Of a stretch of DNA of 32,854 bases, positions 17,860-26,662 are shown one piece after another. The DNA lies in the NCBI GenBank assembly GCA_041740995.1, contig JBGSKY010000081.1, positions 1 through 32,854 on the forward strand. The letters run 5' to 3'. How positions within the stretch are numbered: position 1 is the stretch's first letter; every line of letters begins with the position of its first letter. The translations under genes and the position numbers were made by a program. Origin of the DNA: JBGSKY01 sp041740995. Its GTDB lineage: Bacteria; Planctomycetota; Planctomycetia; Pirellulales; Pirellulaceae. Below the pieces are notes generated by a model, which was not told the origin of the DNA, searched no databases, and was given only the letters and a program-made list of their open reading frames with translations.

Positions 17860-18888
17860 ATGAGTGAAGTTCCTGAGATCCGTTCTGAGCGATTTCGCAG
17901 CGACACGCCGTTGATTGAACGCTTCCTTTTGCACGTCGCGTTTTTCGCGAGTTTTCCGATCTGGATTCTCAGCATCGCTTGGCTTGTTGCTTCACAATCT
18001 GCCTTGGCCGACATCATTACGCATGCCAGTTTGCACATTTGGGTTTTGACAACAGTTGTGCTTGCGTTCGCGTCTACTGTCTTTCTATTTCGCCGTCACC
18101 AAACCGCTGCGTCGAGCTGGCTGCGACGCGTCGTCCTGCTTGCCGGTCCGTGGTTGCTGATGACCGCTGTGACGCTACCCTGGCAGGCGATTCCTATCGC
18201 GAAATGGGAAGCGTTTGACGGCAAACGGACAAAGATTCTGGCCTGGAACGCCTTGCTGATGAACTTTGAATATGACGAAGTTGAAAAAGCAATTCGAAAT
18301 TCCGACGCGGATATTGTCGTCATCTTTGAATGCAATGCGGAGCTAGGCAATCATCTGCAAGAATTGCGAACTGACTATGTCGATACGCTTTGGTCGCCGA
18401 TGTGGCATTCGCAAGGCATCATTGTCATGACCAAATTGAAGGATACGAAGTTGGAATTCCAGCGTATCAACGGATTGCGTGCGGCCAATATCAAATTCAA
18501 ACCACACGATTCCAGCATCGTTCACAACTTGCTAGCGATGCACACCTATTCGCCGCGCTGGCCTGGCAATCGTGTCTTCGAACGCAATCAGCAGCTCATC
18601 GCGGCTGCACAATGGGCGGCTGGCAAAATGGACCAACCGGTGATCCTCATGGGCGACTTGAACACCAGCCCTTGGTCGCCCGTCTTTCGACAAATGTTGA
18701 GAACTGGCGCGTTGGGCGACACTCGACGTTTTCATGGCTACTATTCAAGCTGGCCAGCATATCTAGGCGACTATGGCATACCAATCGATCATGTCTTGGT
18801 GAACGATCAAGTAAAAGTTGTAGAACGTTCAGTCTGGCCAGAAGGACACGGATCGGACCATCGAGCTGTGACGCTGGATATTCATTGA
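17860..18888 (+). CDS. Membrane-anchored endonuclease/exonuclease/phosphatase-family protein
   Basis: The 342-residue protein has three N-terminal transmembrane helices (about 22-44, 55-77 and 88-108) followed by an EEP (DNase I-like) domain. The catalytic residues of the fold are visible: ILAWNALL (Asn130), VVIFECN (Glu157), AMHTYSP (His228), LMGDLNTSPWSP (Asp266, Asn268), IPIDHVLV (Asp310) and GSDHRAVTLDIH (Asp333, His334). It should be a metal-dependent phosphodiesterase or phosphatase anchored in the membrane, with the catalytic domain probably outside the cytoplasm. The substrate is not deducible; family members cut DNA, phosphoinositides or sphingolipids. The start gives MSEVPEIRSERFR and is preceded by non-coding sequence. 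It converges on the PDZ-protein gene. Confidence 0.88.
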   Translation: MSEVPEIRSERFRSDTPLIERFLLHVAFFASFPIWILSIAWLVASQSALADIITHASLHIWVLTTVVLAFASTVFLFRRHQTAASSWLRRVVLLAGPWLLMTAVTLPWQAIPIAKWEAFDGKRTKILAWNALLMNFEYDEVEKAIRNSDADIVVIFECNAELGNHLQELRTDYVDTLWSPMWHSQGIIVMTKLKDTKLEFQRINGLRAANIKFKPHDSSIVHNLLAMHTYSPRWPGNRVFERNQQLIAAAQWAAGKMDQPVILMGDLNTSPWSPVFRQMLRTGALGDTRRFHGYYSSWPAYLGDYGIPIDHVLVNDQVKVVERSVWPEGHGSDHRAVTLDIH

Positions 18889-18975
18889 CGATTGCTGTTT
18901 TAGAAGTCTTAAAAACTTGTCAAGAGCGGAAACTGATTAGCAATCCGCATCGCATCCTTGCAAATGCCGCATGAC

Positions 18976-20979
18976 TTATAGCCAGCTTCGGGTTGCCAGA
19001 AATTGTCGCAGTCTCTTTGCTGCTTCATTCGAATCGTCGTCTGCAAGCTTGCATTGAGCTCCGATTGAATCGGCTTGGTAGCCACGTTCTCGCGCAATCT
19101 TTTGCAGCAAGTCGATCGACTCGTTAGATGCCGCGAGGAGAAAATCTATGGCCAATTGCGGTTCGGCGGGCGGCAAACGAAAACGCGAGGGAGCCCGGTC
19201 GCTACCGAAAAATATACCGCGATACTCTTCCACATCTTCAAAGGCAGCGATCAATGCGATAGTACCACCAGCATTGAAGCCTCCGATAATCGTTCGATGA
19301 TTATCGATTGTGTATTGTTGGCGTAGATGGGCTAGCGAGCGATTAAAAATCTCTAACTCTTCGAGCGACCAAGCTTGGGGATCGCCTGATGAGACAACGC
19401 ACAAGATAAATTGCTGGTCTTCGCAGAACTTGGCCCAAGCTGATTCGATCTGTTTCTGATCGAGCTTTTCTCCTGGTTCGGCCGCAACCAAAAATAACCC
19501 CAGCGGTTGCTCGGAAAGCCCCTGTGGCACCAACGCAGTCACCTTATTTGGAACGTCAGAAAACGGAAGTTCGATCGTGCCAGCGATTCTAGCCGCAGAC
19601 TCAACTTTGTTCCCATCTTTTTCTGACGACTGTTGTGAGACGGCCTGTAAGTCATCAAAACTGGGCCAAATCGTTGGCTGGATTTGGACAACGCGGACAG
19701 ATCCTTCTGATTCAGATTGGACACCTAAATCAATTGGCTGACGGTAGTCTGAAAAGATGATTTGCGTGGCGAAATCATCTAGTGCAGAAACGTCTTCGCC
19801 GGCGAACTGACGAACATAGTCGCCGACTTTCAATCCTGCCCGATCTGCTGGTCCATCGGCCTGTACCGCTGTAATGACCAATGACTTGGATTGGACAACT
19901 TCTGCAAGCATCAAACCAACAAAGGGATTTCGATAGATCGGCAGCGTATCAACCAAAGTGCAGTCACGCGTTATTCGCTCGCCGTCTCGTTCGACTTCGA
20001 TCGGCACAGTCGTTCCTGCGTCTAGTGGTCCGACGACGTGGCGCATTTGATTGACGAACAATATCTCTCGATTGTTCACTCGTTTGATCAAATCGCCTTT
20101 TTTAAAACCGGCTTTTGCCATCGGCGTTCCAGGAATGACGCCGGCTATTTCGACGACCTTCGCAAAATCGTCTTTGACTGCCGGTCGGAAACCTAATAAG
20201 CCGCGTTCGATGTTTTTACCTTCTTTTAAGAGCGGCAAGCGCGCTAGTATGTCTTCCATCGGAATTGCGAAGCCGATGCCCGAATCGTACCACTGTTGAA
20301 CTTCGCCTTCAGTTGCAATACCTGGATCGATCGGTGCTAAGATCCCTAGCGTTTCTCCGGCAAGATTGATCAGCGGTCCTCCGTAATTAAACGGTGACAC
20401 CTTAACATCGGCTTGGATCGCTTTGTCCCAAATTCGACGTGTCGCACTTAAAATCCCGACGGATCGCGAAGCAGTCTGCGCGTCGAATGTTTTGCCTAAA
20501 GCGATCGTCCATTGACCGACTTGCATTTCACTACGTTTGGCGGCAATGACTGGTTGGAGTGGCGAATCGACGTCGATTTTCAGTAGCGTCAGCTCACGGC
20601 TATTATCGCGAGCAACGACTCGAGCGGCCTTCCGATCACCACTGGGTAAGACAACCGTAATTGATGCTGGATCGTTGCGAAATTGGAACATGCTTGTAAT
20701 GATCCAGCCGTTCGGATCGACGATTGTACCGCTAGATGGGCCGTCAGCAACGGTCTCTTTTTCTACAAGCTGCTGTCCGCCGAAGGTTTCGATCTGGACA
20801 ACAGAGTTTTGAACTTGATTAGCAGCCGCTTGAAAGGCATCTTCTTCAGCCTGCATCAATTGCAATGAAGCATTTGCGTCGATGTTGCTCTGCGCGAAGA
20901 TCTTTGGGCACAAGAGAATTTGGCAAGCGACAAGGCTAGACAACAACACGGACAAACAGAATCGCTGGGAACAACTCAT
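18976..20979 (-). CDS. HtrA-like pseudoprotease with two PDZ domains and an alpha/beta-hydrolase-like C-terminus
   Basis: The 667-residue exported protein has a signal peptide (1-29, ending KIFAQ). A trypsin-like domain of DegP/HtrA type covers about 45-245. Two PDZ domains follow, at about 258-340 (GVIPGTPMAKAGFKKGDLIK) and 352-430 (VQADGPADRAGLKVGDYVR). A C-terminal alpha/beta-hydrolase-like domain covers about 485-660. The protease fold is clear, but the triad is gone. The His position in GWIITSMFQF is Phe98, the Asp position in NSRELTLLKID is Glu129, and the GNSGGPL motif reads FNYGGPL with Tyr199. The nucleophile elbow of the C-terminal domain is GGFNAGG, with Asn569 for Ser. It is therefore probably a binding or scaffold protein of the periplasm. 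It lies 28 bp after floA on the same strand. Confidence 0.88.
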   Translation of the reverse strand: MSCSQRFCLSVLLSSLVACQILLCPKIFAQSNIDANASLQLMQAEEDAFQAAANQVQNSVVQIETFGGQQLVEKETVADGPSSGTIVDPNGWIITSMFQFRNDPASITVVLPSGDRKAARVVARDNSRELTLLKIDVDSPLQPVIAAKRSEMQVGQWTIALGKTFDAQTASRSVGILSATRRIWDKAIQADVKVSPFNYGGPLINLAGETLGILAPIDPGIATEGEVQQWYDSGIGFAIPMEDILARLPLLKEGKNIERGLLGFRPAVKDDFAKVVEIAGVIPGTPMAKAGFKKGDLIKRVNNREILFVNQMRHVVGPLDAGTTVPIEVERDGERITRDCTLVDTLPIYRNPFVGLMLAEVVQSKSLVITAVQADGPADRAGLKVGDYVRQFAGEDVSALDDFATQIIFSDYRQPIDLGVQSESEGSVRVVQIQPTIWPSFDDLQAVSQQSSEKDGNKVESAARIAGTIELPFSDVPNKVTALVPQGLSEQPLGLFLVAAEPGEKLDQKQIESAWAKFCEDQQFILCVVSSGDPQAWSLEELEIFNRSLAHLRQQYTIDNHRTIIGGFNAGGTIALIAAFEDVEEYRGIFFGSDRAPSRFRLPPAEPQLAIDFLLAASNESIDLLQKIARERGYQADSIGAQCKLADDDSNEAAKRLRQFLATRSWL

Positions 20980-21007
20980 TACGCAAATACTTCGTTCTAT
21001 TCACAGA

Positions 21008-22048
21008 CTAGGAATCAGAAAACTCGAACTTGCTTTCCTTGAACGCGGCAGCCAAAGCTCGTGGTACTTCGGCCTCAGCGAGCACCAGCAATGCGCGGTT
21101 TTCAGCCGTTTTCGCACGCATCACTTGTTCGGTCGCAATCGCTTCGGCACGTCGACGTTCAGCTTGCGCTTGTGCCATTCGCGTATCAGCCTCTGCTTGG
21201 TCCGCCCGAAGCCGAGCGCCGATGTTTTGCCCGACCGTTATATTTGCGATATCAATTGAAACGATACGAAAGGCGGTTTGATTGTCCAAGCCACGCTTCA
21301 ACACTTTCTCAGCGATCAAGTTCGGTCTTTCGAGCACTTCATTGTGATGTTCTGCCGAGCCGATGCTGCTGATCATGCTCTCACCAACTCGCGCTATAAC
21401 AGTCTCTTCTGTCGCGCCACCGATCAATTGATCCAAATTGGTACGAACAGTCACCCGCGCAGTGACTTTCAATTCCACACCGTCACGGGCAATCGCGGAA
21501 AGCGTTCGTGTCGTCGAATGGCTGGGATCAGGGCAGTCGATCACTTTTGGATGAACGCTCGTTTTAACAGCGTCAAGAACATCGCGGCCAGCAAGATCGA
21601 TGGCGGAAGCTCGATCAAAGTCCAAATCGATGCCCGCCCGGTGAGCAGCGATAATGGCGGTGATGACGTTCATTACATTACCGCCAGCCAAATAATGCGC
21701 TTCAAGTCGCTCGGTTGTTATACCATTGGCGCTTTCTATATCTAAACCCGATTGGGCCGCCATAATTTTGGCGTTCACAATTACCTGCGGGCGAACTTGC
21801 CGAAAATACATCCCAACGAGACTTGTCAGCCGAACTTCCGAATTGCTCATCCAAGCTTGAAACCACAGTGAACCAAAATTCCAGAACACAATGGCTATCA
21901 CCAACGCAATCACTCCGAAAAAGAGGATCGCAAGTACCTGAAGAATCGTGCTAAGAGAAAACCCACCCTCTTCAAGCAAATTATCAAAGTTCTGCTGACC
22001 GACCAACAAGATTGCATCGGAGCTGAGAACGAGAAGCGGATTTGTCAT
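21008..22048 (-). CDS. floA: Flotillin-like protein FloA (UPF0365)
   Basis: The 346-residue protein is a bacterial flotillin that gathers into membrane microdomains. A hydrophobic membrane segment spans about 32-58 (LSTILQVLAILFFGVIALVI). The SPFH-like domain is recognised from NSEVRLTSLVGMYFRQVRP, IVNAKIMAAQSGLDI, ARDGVELKVTARVTVRTNLD and GGATEETVIARVGESMISSIG. The C-terminal region is the Ala/Glu-rich helical repeat (RADQAEADTRMAQAQAERRR) that mediates oligomer formation. Length is close to the usual 330. Many bacteria encode it beside an NfeD-type protein; here the neighbours are mnmA upstream (33 bp) and the HtrA-like PDZ protein downstream (28 bp), all in one direction. Confidence 0.95.
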   Translation of the reverse strand: MTNPLLVLSSDAILLVGQQNFDNLLEEGGFSLSTILQVLAILFFGVIALVIAIVFWNFGSLWFQAWMSNSEVRLTSLVGMYFRQVRPQVIVNAKIMAAQSGLDIESANGITTERLEAHYLAGGNVMNVITAIIAAHRAGIDLDFDRASAIDLAGRDVLDAVKTSVHPKVIDCPDPSHSTTRTLSAIARDGVELKVTARVTVRTNLDQLIGGATEETVIARVGESMISSIGSAEHHNEVLERPNLIAEKVLKRGLDNQTAFRIVSIDIANITVGQNIGARLRADQAEADTRMAQAQAERRRAEAIATEQVMRAKTAENRALLVLAEAEVPRALAAAFKESKFEFSDS

Positions 22049-22081
22049 GGTGCGTGTACTTCGGTTGTTGTGAGACGAGCA

Positions 22082-23233
22082 TTAAGTGGCTGATTCAATC
22101 CATCCGCCACCCAAAACGCGATTGCCTTCGTATGCGACCGCGAGCTGGCCAGGCGCTATCGATTCGACCGGATTCTCAAAGGTGATATCCATCGATCCTC
22201 CCGCCAGACGTTCTATCATAGCTGCGTGAGCGGTTGAATTGTATCTTATTTGCACTGACAGGTCGTCTCGGTCGATGTTTTTGTCGCTCAACCAATTGCA
22301 ACCAGTTGCGTGTAGCCGCTGACGAGCCAATTCCTCGCGTATTCCGATGATGACTTTGTTTTCGATCGCGTCCAGCCGTACGACAAAGTAGGGCTCTAAC
22401 ATTGCAACGCCAAGCCCTTTGCGTTGACCAATGGTAAAATTTTCAATGCCATCGTGCGTTCCGACTTGACGACCGTCAGAAGTTTCAATCGTGCCAATAC
22501 TGAGTCTCTTGGCCTGACCAGTTGCGGCTGAACGTCCTCGAACGAACTCTCCATGATGCCCACTGGTCACGAAGCAGATTTCCTGAGAGTCCTTCTTGTT
22601 TGCGACGTTCAATCCGATTTGACCTGCCATTTCGCGAATACGAGTTTTTTCGAATCCGCCAACTGGCAGCAGCATTCGCGGCAAGAACTTGCGGTCGATA
22701 CCTGCCAAAACGTACGATTGGTCTTTGCTCGCATCAACACCGCGAAAGATGCCAAGCTCAACTGAGTCGTCAATAACTGGTAGCAATTGCGCATAGTGCC
22801 CGGTTGCAACATATCTTGCGTTTACGGCATCTGCATAGTCAAACAATGCGCCGAACTTGATCCAATTGTTGCATTGCACACAAGGGTTCGGTGTTCGTCC
22901 AGCTCGGTATTCATCAACAAAGTAGTCGACAATTCGTTTGAAATCAGACTGCATGTCCATTGCGTAAAATGGAATCCCAAATCGATCCGCTACACGGCGT
23001 GCGTCGTCCGCGTCGCTTGCGCTGCAGCATCCTTGTTTGTGATCGCTGCGACCTTTTACGATCGGCAAACTGCGATGGTTGGGACGTTCATCAAGATCCA
23101 ATTGGCAAGCCGTTGATGATTCTTCACCATGTCGCATAAACAAGCCGACGACATCGTAACCTTGTTCAATCAGCAAATGCGCAGCAACCGACGAATCAAC
23201 GCCGCCGCTCATCGCTAATACAACGCGTTCCAT
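22082..23233 (-). CDS. mnmA: tRNA-specific 2-thiouridylase MnmA
   Basis: The 383-residue enzyme puts sulfur at position 2 of the wobble uridine in tRNA for Lys, Glu and Gln. The ATP-pyrophosphatase P-loop is AMSGGVDSSVAAHLL at the N-terminus. The catalytic cysteines are in NPCVQCNNWIKFG and SQEICFVTSGHHGEF. Other family signatures are TGHYAQ, KDQSYVLAGI, LLPVGGFEKTRIREMA and FTIGQRKGLGV. I chose the ATG at 23233 (MERVVLAMSGGVDSS), which starts seven residues before the P-loop as usual. A TTG 14 codons upstream would add an unsupported leader. A segment at about residues 40-70 with CCSASDADDARRVAD is somewhat extended compared with E. coli MnmA. It is first in the mnmA-floA-PDZ gene run. Confidence 0.95.
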   Translation of the reverse strand: MERVVLAMSGGVDSSVAAHLLIEQGYDVVGLFMRHGEESSTACQLDLDERPNHRSLPIVKGRSDHKQGCCSASDADDARRVADRFGIPFYAMDMQSDFKRIVDYFVDEYRAGRTPNPCVQCNNWIKFGALFDYADAVNARYVATGHYAQLLPVIDDSVELGIFRGVDASKDQSYVLAGIDRKFLPRMLLPVGGFEKTRIREMAGQIGLNVANKKDSQEICFVTSGHHGEFVRGRSAATGQAKRLSIGTIETSDGRQVGTHDGIENFTIGQRKGLGVAMLEPYFVVRLDAIENKVIIGIREELARQRLHATGCNWLSDKNIDRDDLSVQIRYNSTAHAAMIERLAGGSMDITFENPVESIAPGQLAVAYEGNRVLGGGWIESAT

Positions 23234-23889
23234 TTTTTTATTTCTGCTGACGTTGCCCTGTTGATCGGGTAACAAATTAGTATCGGTTTGTCTGGAGCTT
23301 TCGAGTCAATTGAGCAAGCGACATCTTATGTCTGACTAATTGTAACCGCTCTACATCCCAGTGTGAACTTCTGAAGTTTCTTTCGACCACTTGCTCGACG
23401 ACAGATGTCCAGACCTTCTTTTTGCACCCACAATACGGTTCCATCAGTAGTTGGACATGATGAAGCAACTGCTATTGCAGAAGTCGCCTGATCGGCGGAA
23501 GACATTCGCAACATGTCAGATGAAGTGCGTTGCAGAACGATGGAACTGCCGATTGCCGTCTAAATGGAGTTGCTTCCTAAGAACTTCCAGTCACCGTCTG
23601 GGTGATCTTTGCGGACCAGAGTCGAGCGTTTTCCGACCTCAAAACGCCTTTTGTTGGAAAAATGCGCCTCCAAAGTTCAACTTGCCCCCTGTTCAGGTGC
23701 CCTCGTTACGTGCCAAAATAATTGGCGGTCAGACCTCAATTATGGTGATTGCTCCTCGCAATCAAAAAATGCCCGGTATCGTCTATCGATCACATCTGCT
23801 CGGAGCGATCCGCAAATGTAATTGAACCCATTTCGACCGCGCATTACTCCGACAAAAAACACTCAGGCGAAAAACGAAGGATTGAAGAG
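23234..23889. other. 656-bp divergent intergenic region without a recognised gene
   Basis: This stretch separates mnmA (minus) from the exported-protein gene (plus). Several short frames are open, the longest 124 codons on the plus strand, but none has a family signature, a ribosome site or a normal composition. It must hold promoters for both directions. I could not pick either out with confidence. Confidence 0.5.
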
Positions 23890-25617
23890 ATGTTGTTAAA
23901 GGTTTCTGTTGTGCCTCGGTCAACGCTGCTGCTTACCGCGAAAGCGTCTTTGATCTGGATAACGCTCTGTTGCGTTGGAATTGTCAGTGCACAAGACAAA
24001 CTACCTACGCCAGCAGCAGTAGGCACAGGGCAACCGACCGCAATTGTATCGCTGACAAGCCTCGAGAAATTAATTCCTGACCTTGTCTACCTAACTCGTA
24101 TCACCGGTCAACCGCCGATGATTGGCGGGATGCTCACCATGAGCGTAAATCAATACACGCAAGGAGTGGATCGAACGCGGCCGATTGGTATGGCGGTAAA
24201 TTTGACTGATGAAGGCCAGCCGCAGTCGATACTCATGTTGCCAGTAAACGATTTAGATTCGTTCCTGGCTGGCATTTCTAACTTCGTAACTTACAACGAA
24301 CTTTCCACTGGGAAATATCAATTGCAAGCCGGCTTGGCCAGCAGTCTTTATGCCCTTTACAAGAACAAGTGGCTCTACGTCAGCCAGTTTGAAGAAGACT
24401 TAGAACGCATTCCAGCAGACCCCTCATCCCTGATTGCGCGGCTTTCGGATCGATATGATATCGCCGTTAGCTTGATGGTCGCCAGCATTCCTGAACCACT
24501 TCGCGAGCAAATCCTTGCTGGACTTGACCAAGGCTTCGAATCGGCTCTGTCACAAGGCGCCGAAAACATGTCCGAAGAAGAGTTGAAAGCCAGTCGAGAA
24601 CGAGGCGAACAAGCCATGAAGCAATTGAAGGAAAGCATTGCTGACACTGAACAGCTGCTAATCGGTCTGAACGTCAATCAACAAGCCAAAGCTGTGCAGT
24701 TGGAATTGGGAACCAAGTTCGTTCCTGGTTCGAAGCTTGCCAAGCAAACAGGCATGCAAAAAGACCTGACCAGCCAATACAGTGACTTTGCGCTGACATC
24801 CGATCCGATTCAAATGCGATATCGATCAAAGATTAGCCCTGAGGATGCAGCCCAAGCTAGTGAGCAGATGGACATGCAGGTGGCGGAACTAAATAAACAA
24901 ATCAACAATCAAGTCGATGACGAAGCTGGACGTGAAGTCCTCAGAAAATCGCTGCAAACCCTGACTGACTCGCTCAAGGCGACGATTGAAGAAGGTGACA
25001 TCGATGGAAGTTATGCAATGAATTTCGAAGGCGGGCTCAACTTTTATGCCGGCGGTCGAGTTGCTAACGCAGCGAAATTGGAATCGGAAGTTGTTGATCT
25101 TTTTAAGACATACCAAAACGAGCCAGGCGCACCATCGTTGGAAGGTAGTGCGATTAACAAAGCTGACATGCGAATGTATCGCGGCACTTGGAAAGTGCCT
25201 TCGAACGATTCGTCACTGATCGCCGCTGTCGGTGAGACTCTTCCGTTCGTCATGGCCTTCGGCGAAAAGAAAGCCGCACTTGCAATCGGCGTCAATTGCG
25301 AACGTAATTTTGAGCAAGCCTTCCAAAGAGTTGCTGCTAACACTGGCGGTAAAGCGGATCCGTTTGATGCAAAAATCGATTTGCTACCGATTTTACAATA
25401 TGCCGAGAAACTGATCGACGATGACAAAGCAGTTTCGATCGTTCGAGCCGCGATCGCCAAAGCATTAGAGTTCTCTGCAAGCGATTCAGTCTTAGTAACC
25501 AGCCGCGCGGTCGATAATGGAGTCATCATGCGATTAACCGTTGAGGAAGGAATCTTCCAAGCGTCTGGCGCTGCGGCATCCGCAAGCGCTCCACCACCAC
25601 CACAGCGAAGGCGCTAG
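23890..25617 (+). CDS. Exported protein of unknown function
   Basis: The 575-residue protein has a signal peptide (about 1-35, LLLTAKASLIWITLCCVGIV then SAQ). The ATG at 23890 was chosen because the signal peptide begins there and an AAGGA ribosome site lies about eight bases before it; reading further upstream adds 47 unsupported residues. The mature part alternates beta-rich segments (QSILMLPVNDLDSFLAGISN; KYQLQAGLASSLYALYKNKW) with a charged helical stretch rich in Glu, Lys and Gln. A second copy of a similar layout may lie in the C-terminal half. The end is PPPPQRRR. I do not recognise the family. Large exported proteins of this kind are common in planctomycetes. It is followed 7 bp later by the DUF1080-type gene. 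Confidence 0.8.
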   Translation: MLLKVSVVPRSTLLLTAKASLIWITLCCVGIVSAQDKLPTPAAVGTGQPTAIVSLTSLEKLIPDLVYLTRITGQPPMIGGMLTMSVNQYTQGVDRTRPIGMAVNLTDEGQPQSILMLPVNDLDSFLAGISNFVTYNELSTGKYQLQAGLASSLYALYKNKWLYVSQFEEDLERIPADPSSLIARLSDRYDIAVSLMVASIPEPLREQILAGLDQGFESALSQGAENMSEEELKASRERGEQAMKQLKESIADTEQLLIGLNVNQQAKAVQLELGTKFVPGSKLAKQTGMQKDLTSQYSDFALTSDPIQMRYRSKISPEDAAQASEQMDMQVAELNKQINNQVDDEAGREVLRKSLQTLTDSLKATIEEGDIDGSYAMNFEGGLNFYAGGRVANAAKLESEVVDLFKTYQNEPGAPSLEGSAINKADMRMYRGTWKVPSNDSSLIAAVGETLPFVMAFGEKKAALAIGVNCERNFEQAFQRVAANTGGKADPFDAKIDLLPILQYAEKLIDDDKAVSIVRAAIAKALEFSASDSVLVTSRAVDNGVIMRLTVEEGIFQASGAAASASAPPPPQRRR

Positions 25618-25624
25618 TCCAGTC

Positions 25625-26662
25625 ATGCACGGCCTACGATCCTTGATCGACTGCGTGCTCGGAAATTTCTTGCTTGCCAGCCTATTATTGTCAGCAGTCA
25701 CTCCTTCGATAGGCTGGACTGACGAGGCTGGTTCGCTTGGTGCCGTTTCAAAACTACAAGGCGAATATTTAGGCGTTATCGCTGGAAACAAGCAAAATAT
25801 TGGCTTGCAGGCGGTGGCAATCGACGCGGCGCACTTAAAAATTCATTTGCTGGACGAAGGGTTACCAGGCTTTGGATATTCCGCTAAGTCAAATCGTATT
25901 GCCGATCAGCCAATCGAGCTTGCTGTCAAATCTGAGAATGGCCAAGCAACCGGTTGGATCAATCAATATGCTTTTGAGCTGGACGGCAAGCAAGCACGCA
26001 TTTTCGATCGCGGCGGCTCACACTCTAAGCCGATTGCTACGCTACAGAAAGTGATTCGTCAAAGCCCAACTCTCGGACGAATGCCGCCGGCTGGAGCAAC
26101 GCAACTGACCGAAACAGACAGTCATCACGACATTCTCGCTGCGCTCGTGGAAGCATCAATTTCGGACGTCCAACGTGAAAGGGAAACTGTTGCAGTGATC
26201 AATAGCAATCGCCGATGTAAATTGCATATTGAGTTTCAGATTGCGTTAGACATTGAGCCCAAGGTCGTTGATCCAAAGCATGCCGATTCGGCCATCTTCC
26301 TTGATGGGCTTTGCCAGATATCGATCGTCGATTCGTTCGGTAGGATCGCCAACAATAATCTTTGCGGTGCGATTGGCAATCGACGACAGCCGAGCTTGAA
26401 TATGTGTTTACCTCCTCAAAGTTGGCAAACTTACGACATTGAATTGAGCGCTTTGAAATATGATCCCAACGCCAAAAAGATTTCGTCGGCTGACCTGACG
26501 GTACTGCTTAATGGCTTCAAAATACATGATCGAGTTCAAATTTCGGGCAGCAATCAATCGTACGCGTTAGGAGACTTCCAAACGCTCTCGTTGGTTTTTT
26601 CGGGCGGTGGTGATCGGGTTAAATTCAAGAATATTTGGTTGTTAGTAGAAGTAGAGAAATAA
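25625..26662 (+). CDS. Exported DUF1080-like (3-keto-disaccharide hydrolase fold) protein
   Basis: The 345-residue protein begins with a signal peptide (LRSLIDCVLGNFLLASLLLS). The C-terminal half carries features of the DUF1080/3-keto-disaccharide hydrolase domain, a concanavalin-like beta sandwich: SIVDSFGRIANNNLCGAIGN, then LPPQSWQTYDIELS, then LTVLLNGFKIHDRV and a final VKFKNIWLLVEV. These correspond to the LDSYG, CGAIY, GEWQTYDI, VLHNGVLVHD and FRNIW elements of typical members. The N-terminal half (EYLGVIAGNKQNIGLQAVAI) is not recognised. The match is diverged, so activity on sugars is only inferred. The start is the ATG 7 bp after the previous stop. Its stop overlaps the trmB start by one base. 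Confidence 0.78.
   Translation: MHGLRSLIDCVLGNFLLASLLLSAVTPSIGWTDEAGSLGAVSKLQGEYLGVIAGNKQNIGLQAVAIDAAHLKIHLLDEGLPGFGYSAKSNRIADQPIELAVKSENGQATGWINQYAFELDGKQARIFDRGGSHSKPIATLQKVIRQSPTLGRMPPAGATQLTETDSHHDILAALVEASISDVQRERETVAVINSNRRCKLHIEFQIALDIEPKVVDPKHADSAIFLDGLCQISIVDSFGRIANNNLCGAIGNRRQPSLNMCLPPQSWQTYDIELSALKYDPNAKKISSADLTVLLNGFKIHDRVQISGSNQSYALGDFQTLSLVFSGGGDRVKFKNIWLLVEVEK

Noticed and set aside
23451..23825. 124-codon plus-strand open frame in the mnmA upstream region
   Set aside because: Irregular Cys/Trp/Lys/Arg-rich composition, no domain, no ribosome site; overlapped by other short open frames in the same stretch.
25541..25624. Upstream in-frame extension of the DUF1080-type protein containing HHHH
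   Set aside because: It lies inside the previous gene in another frame; the signal peptide begins at the ATG at 25625, 7 bp after the previous stop.
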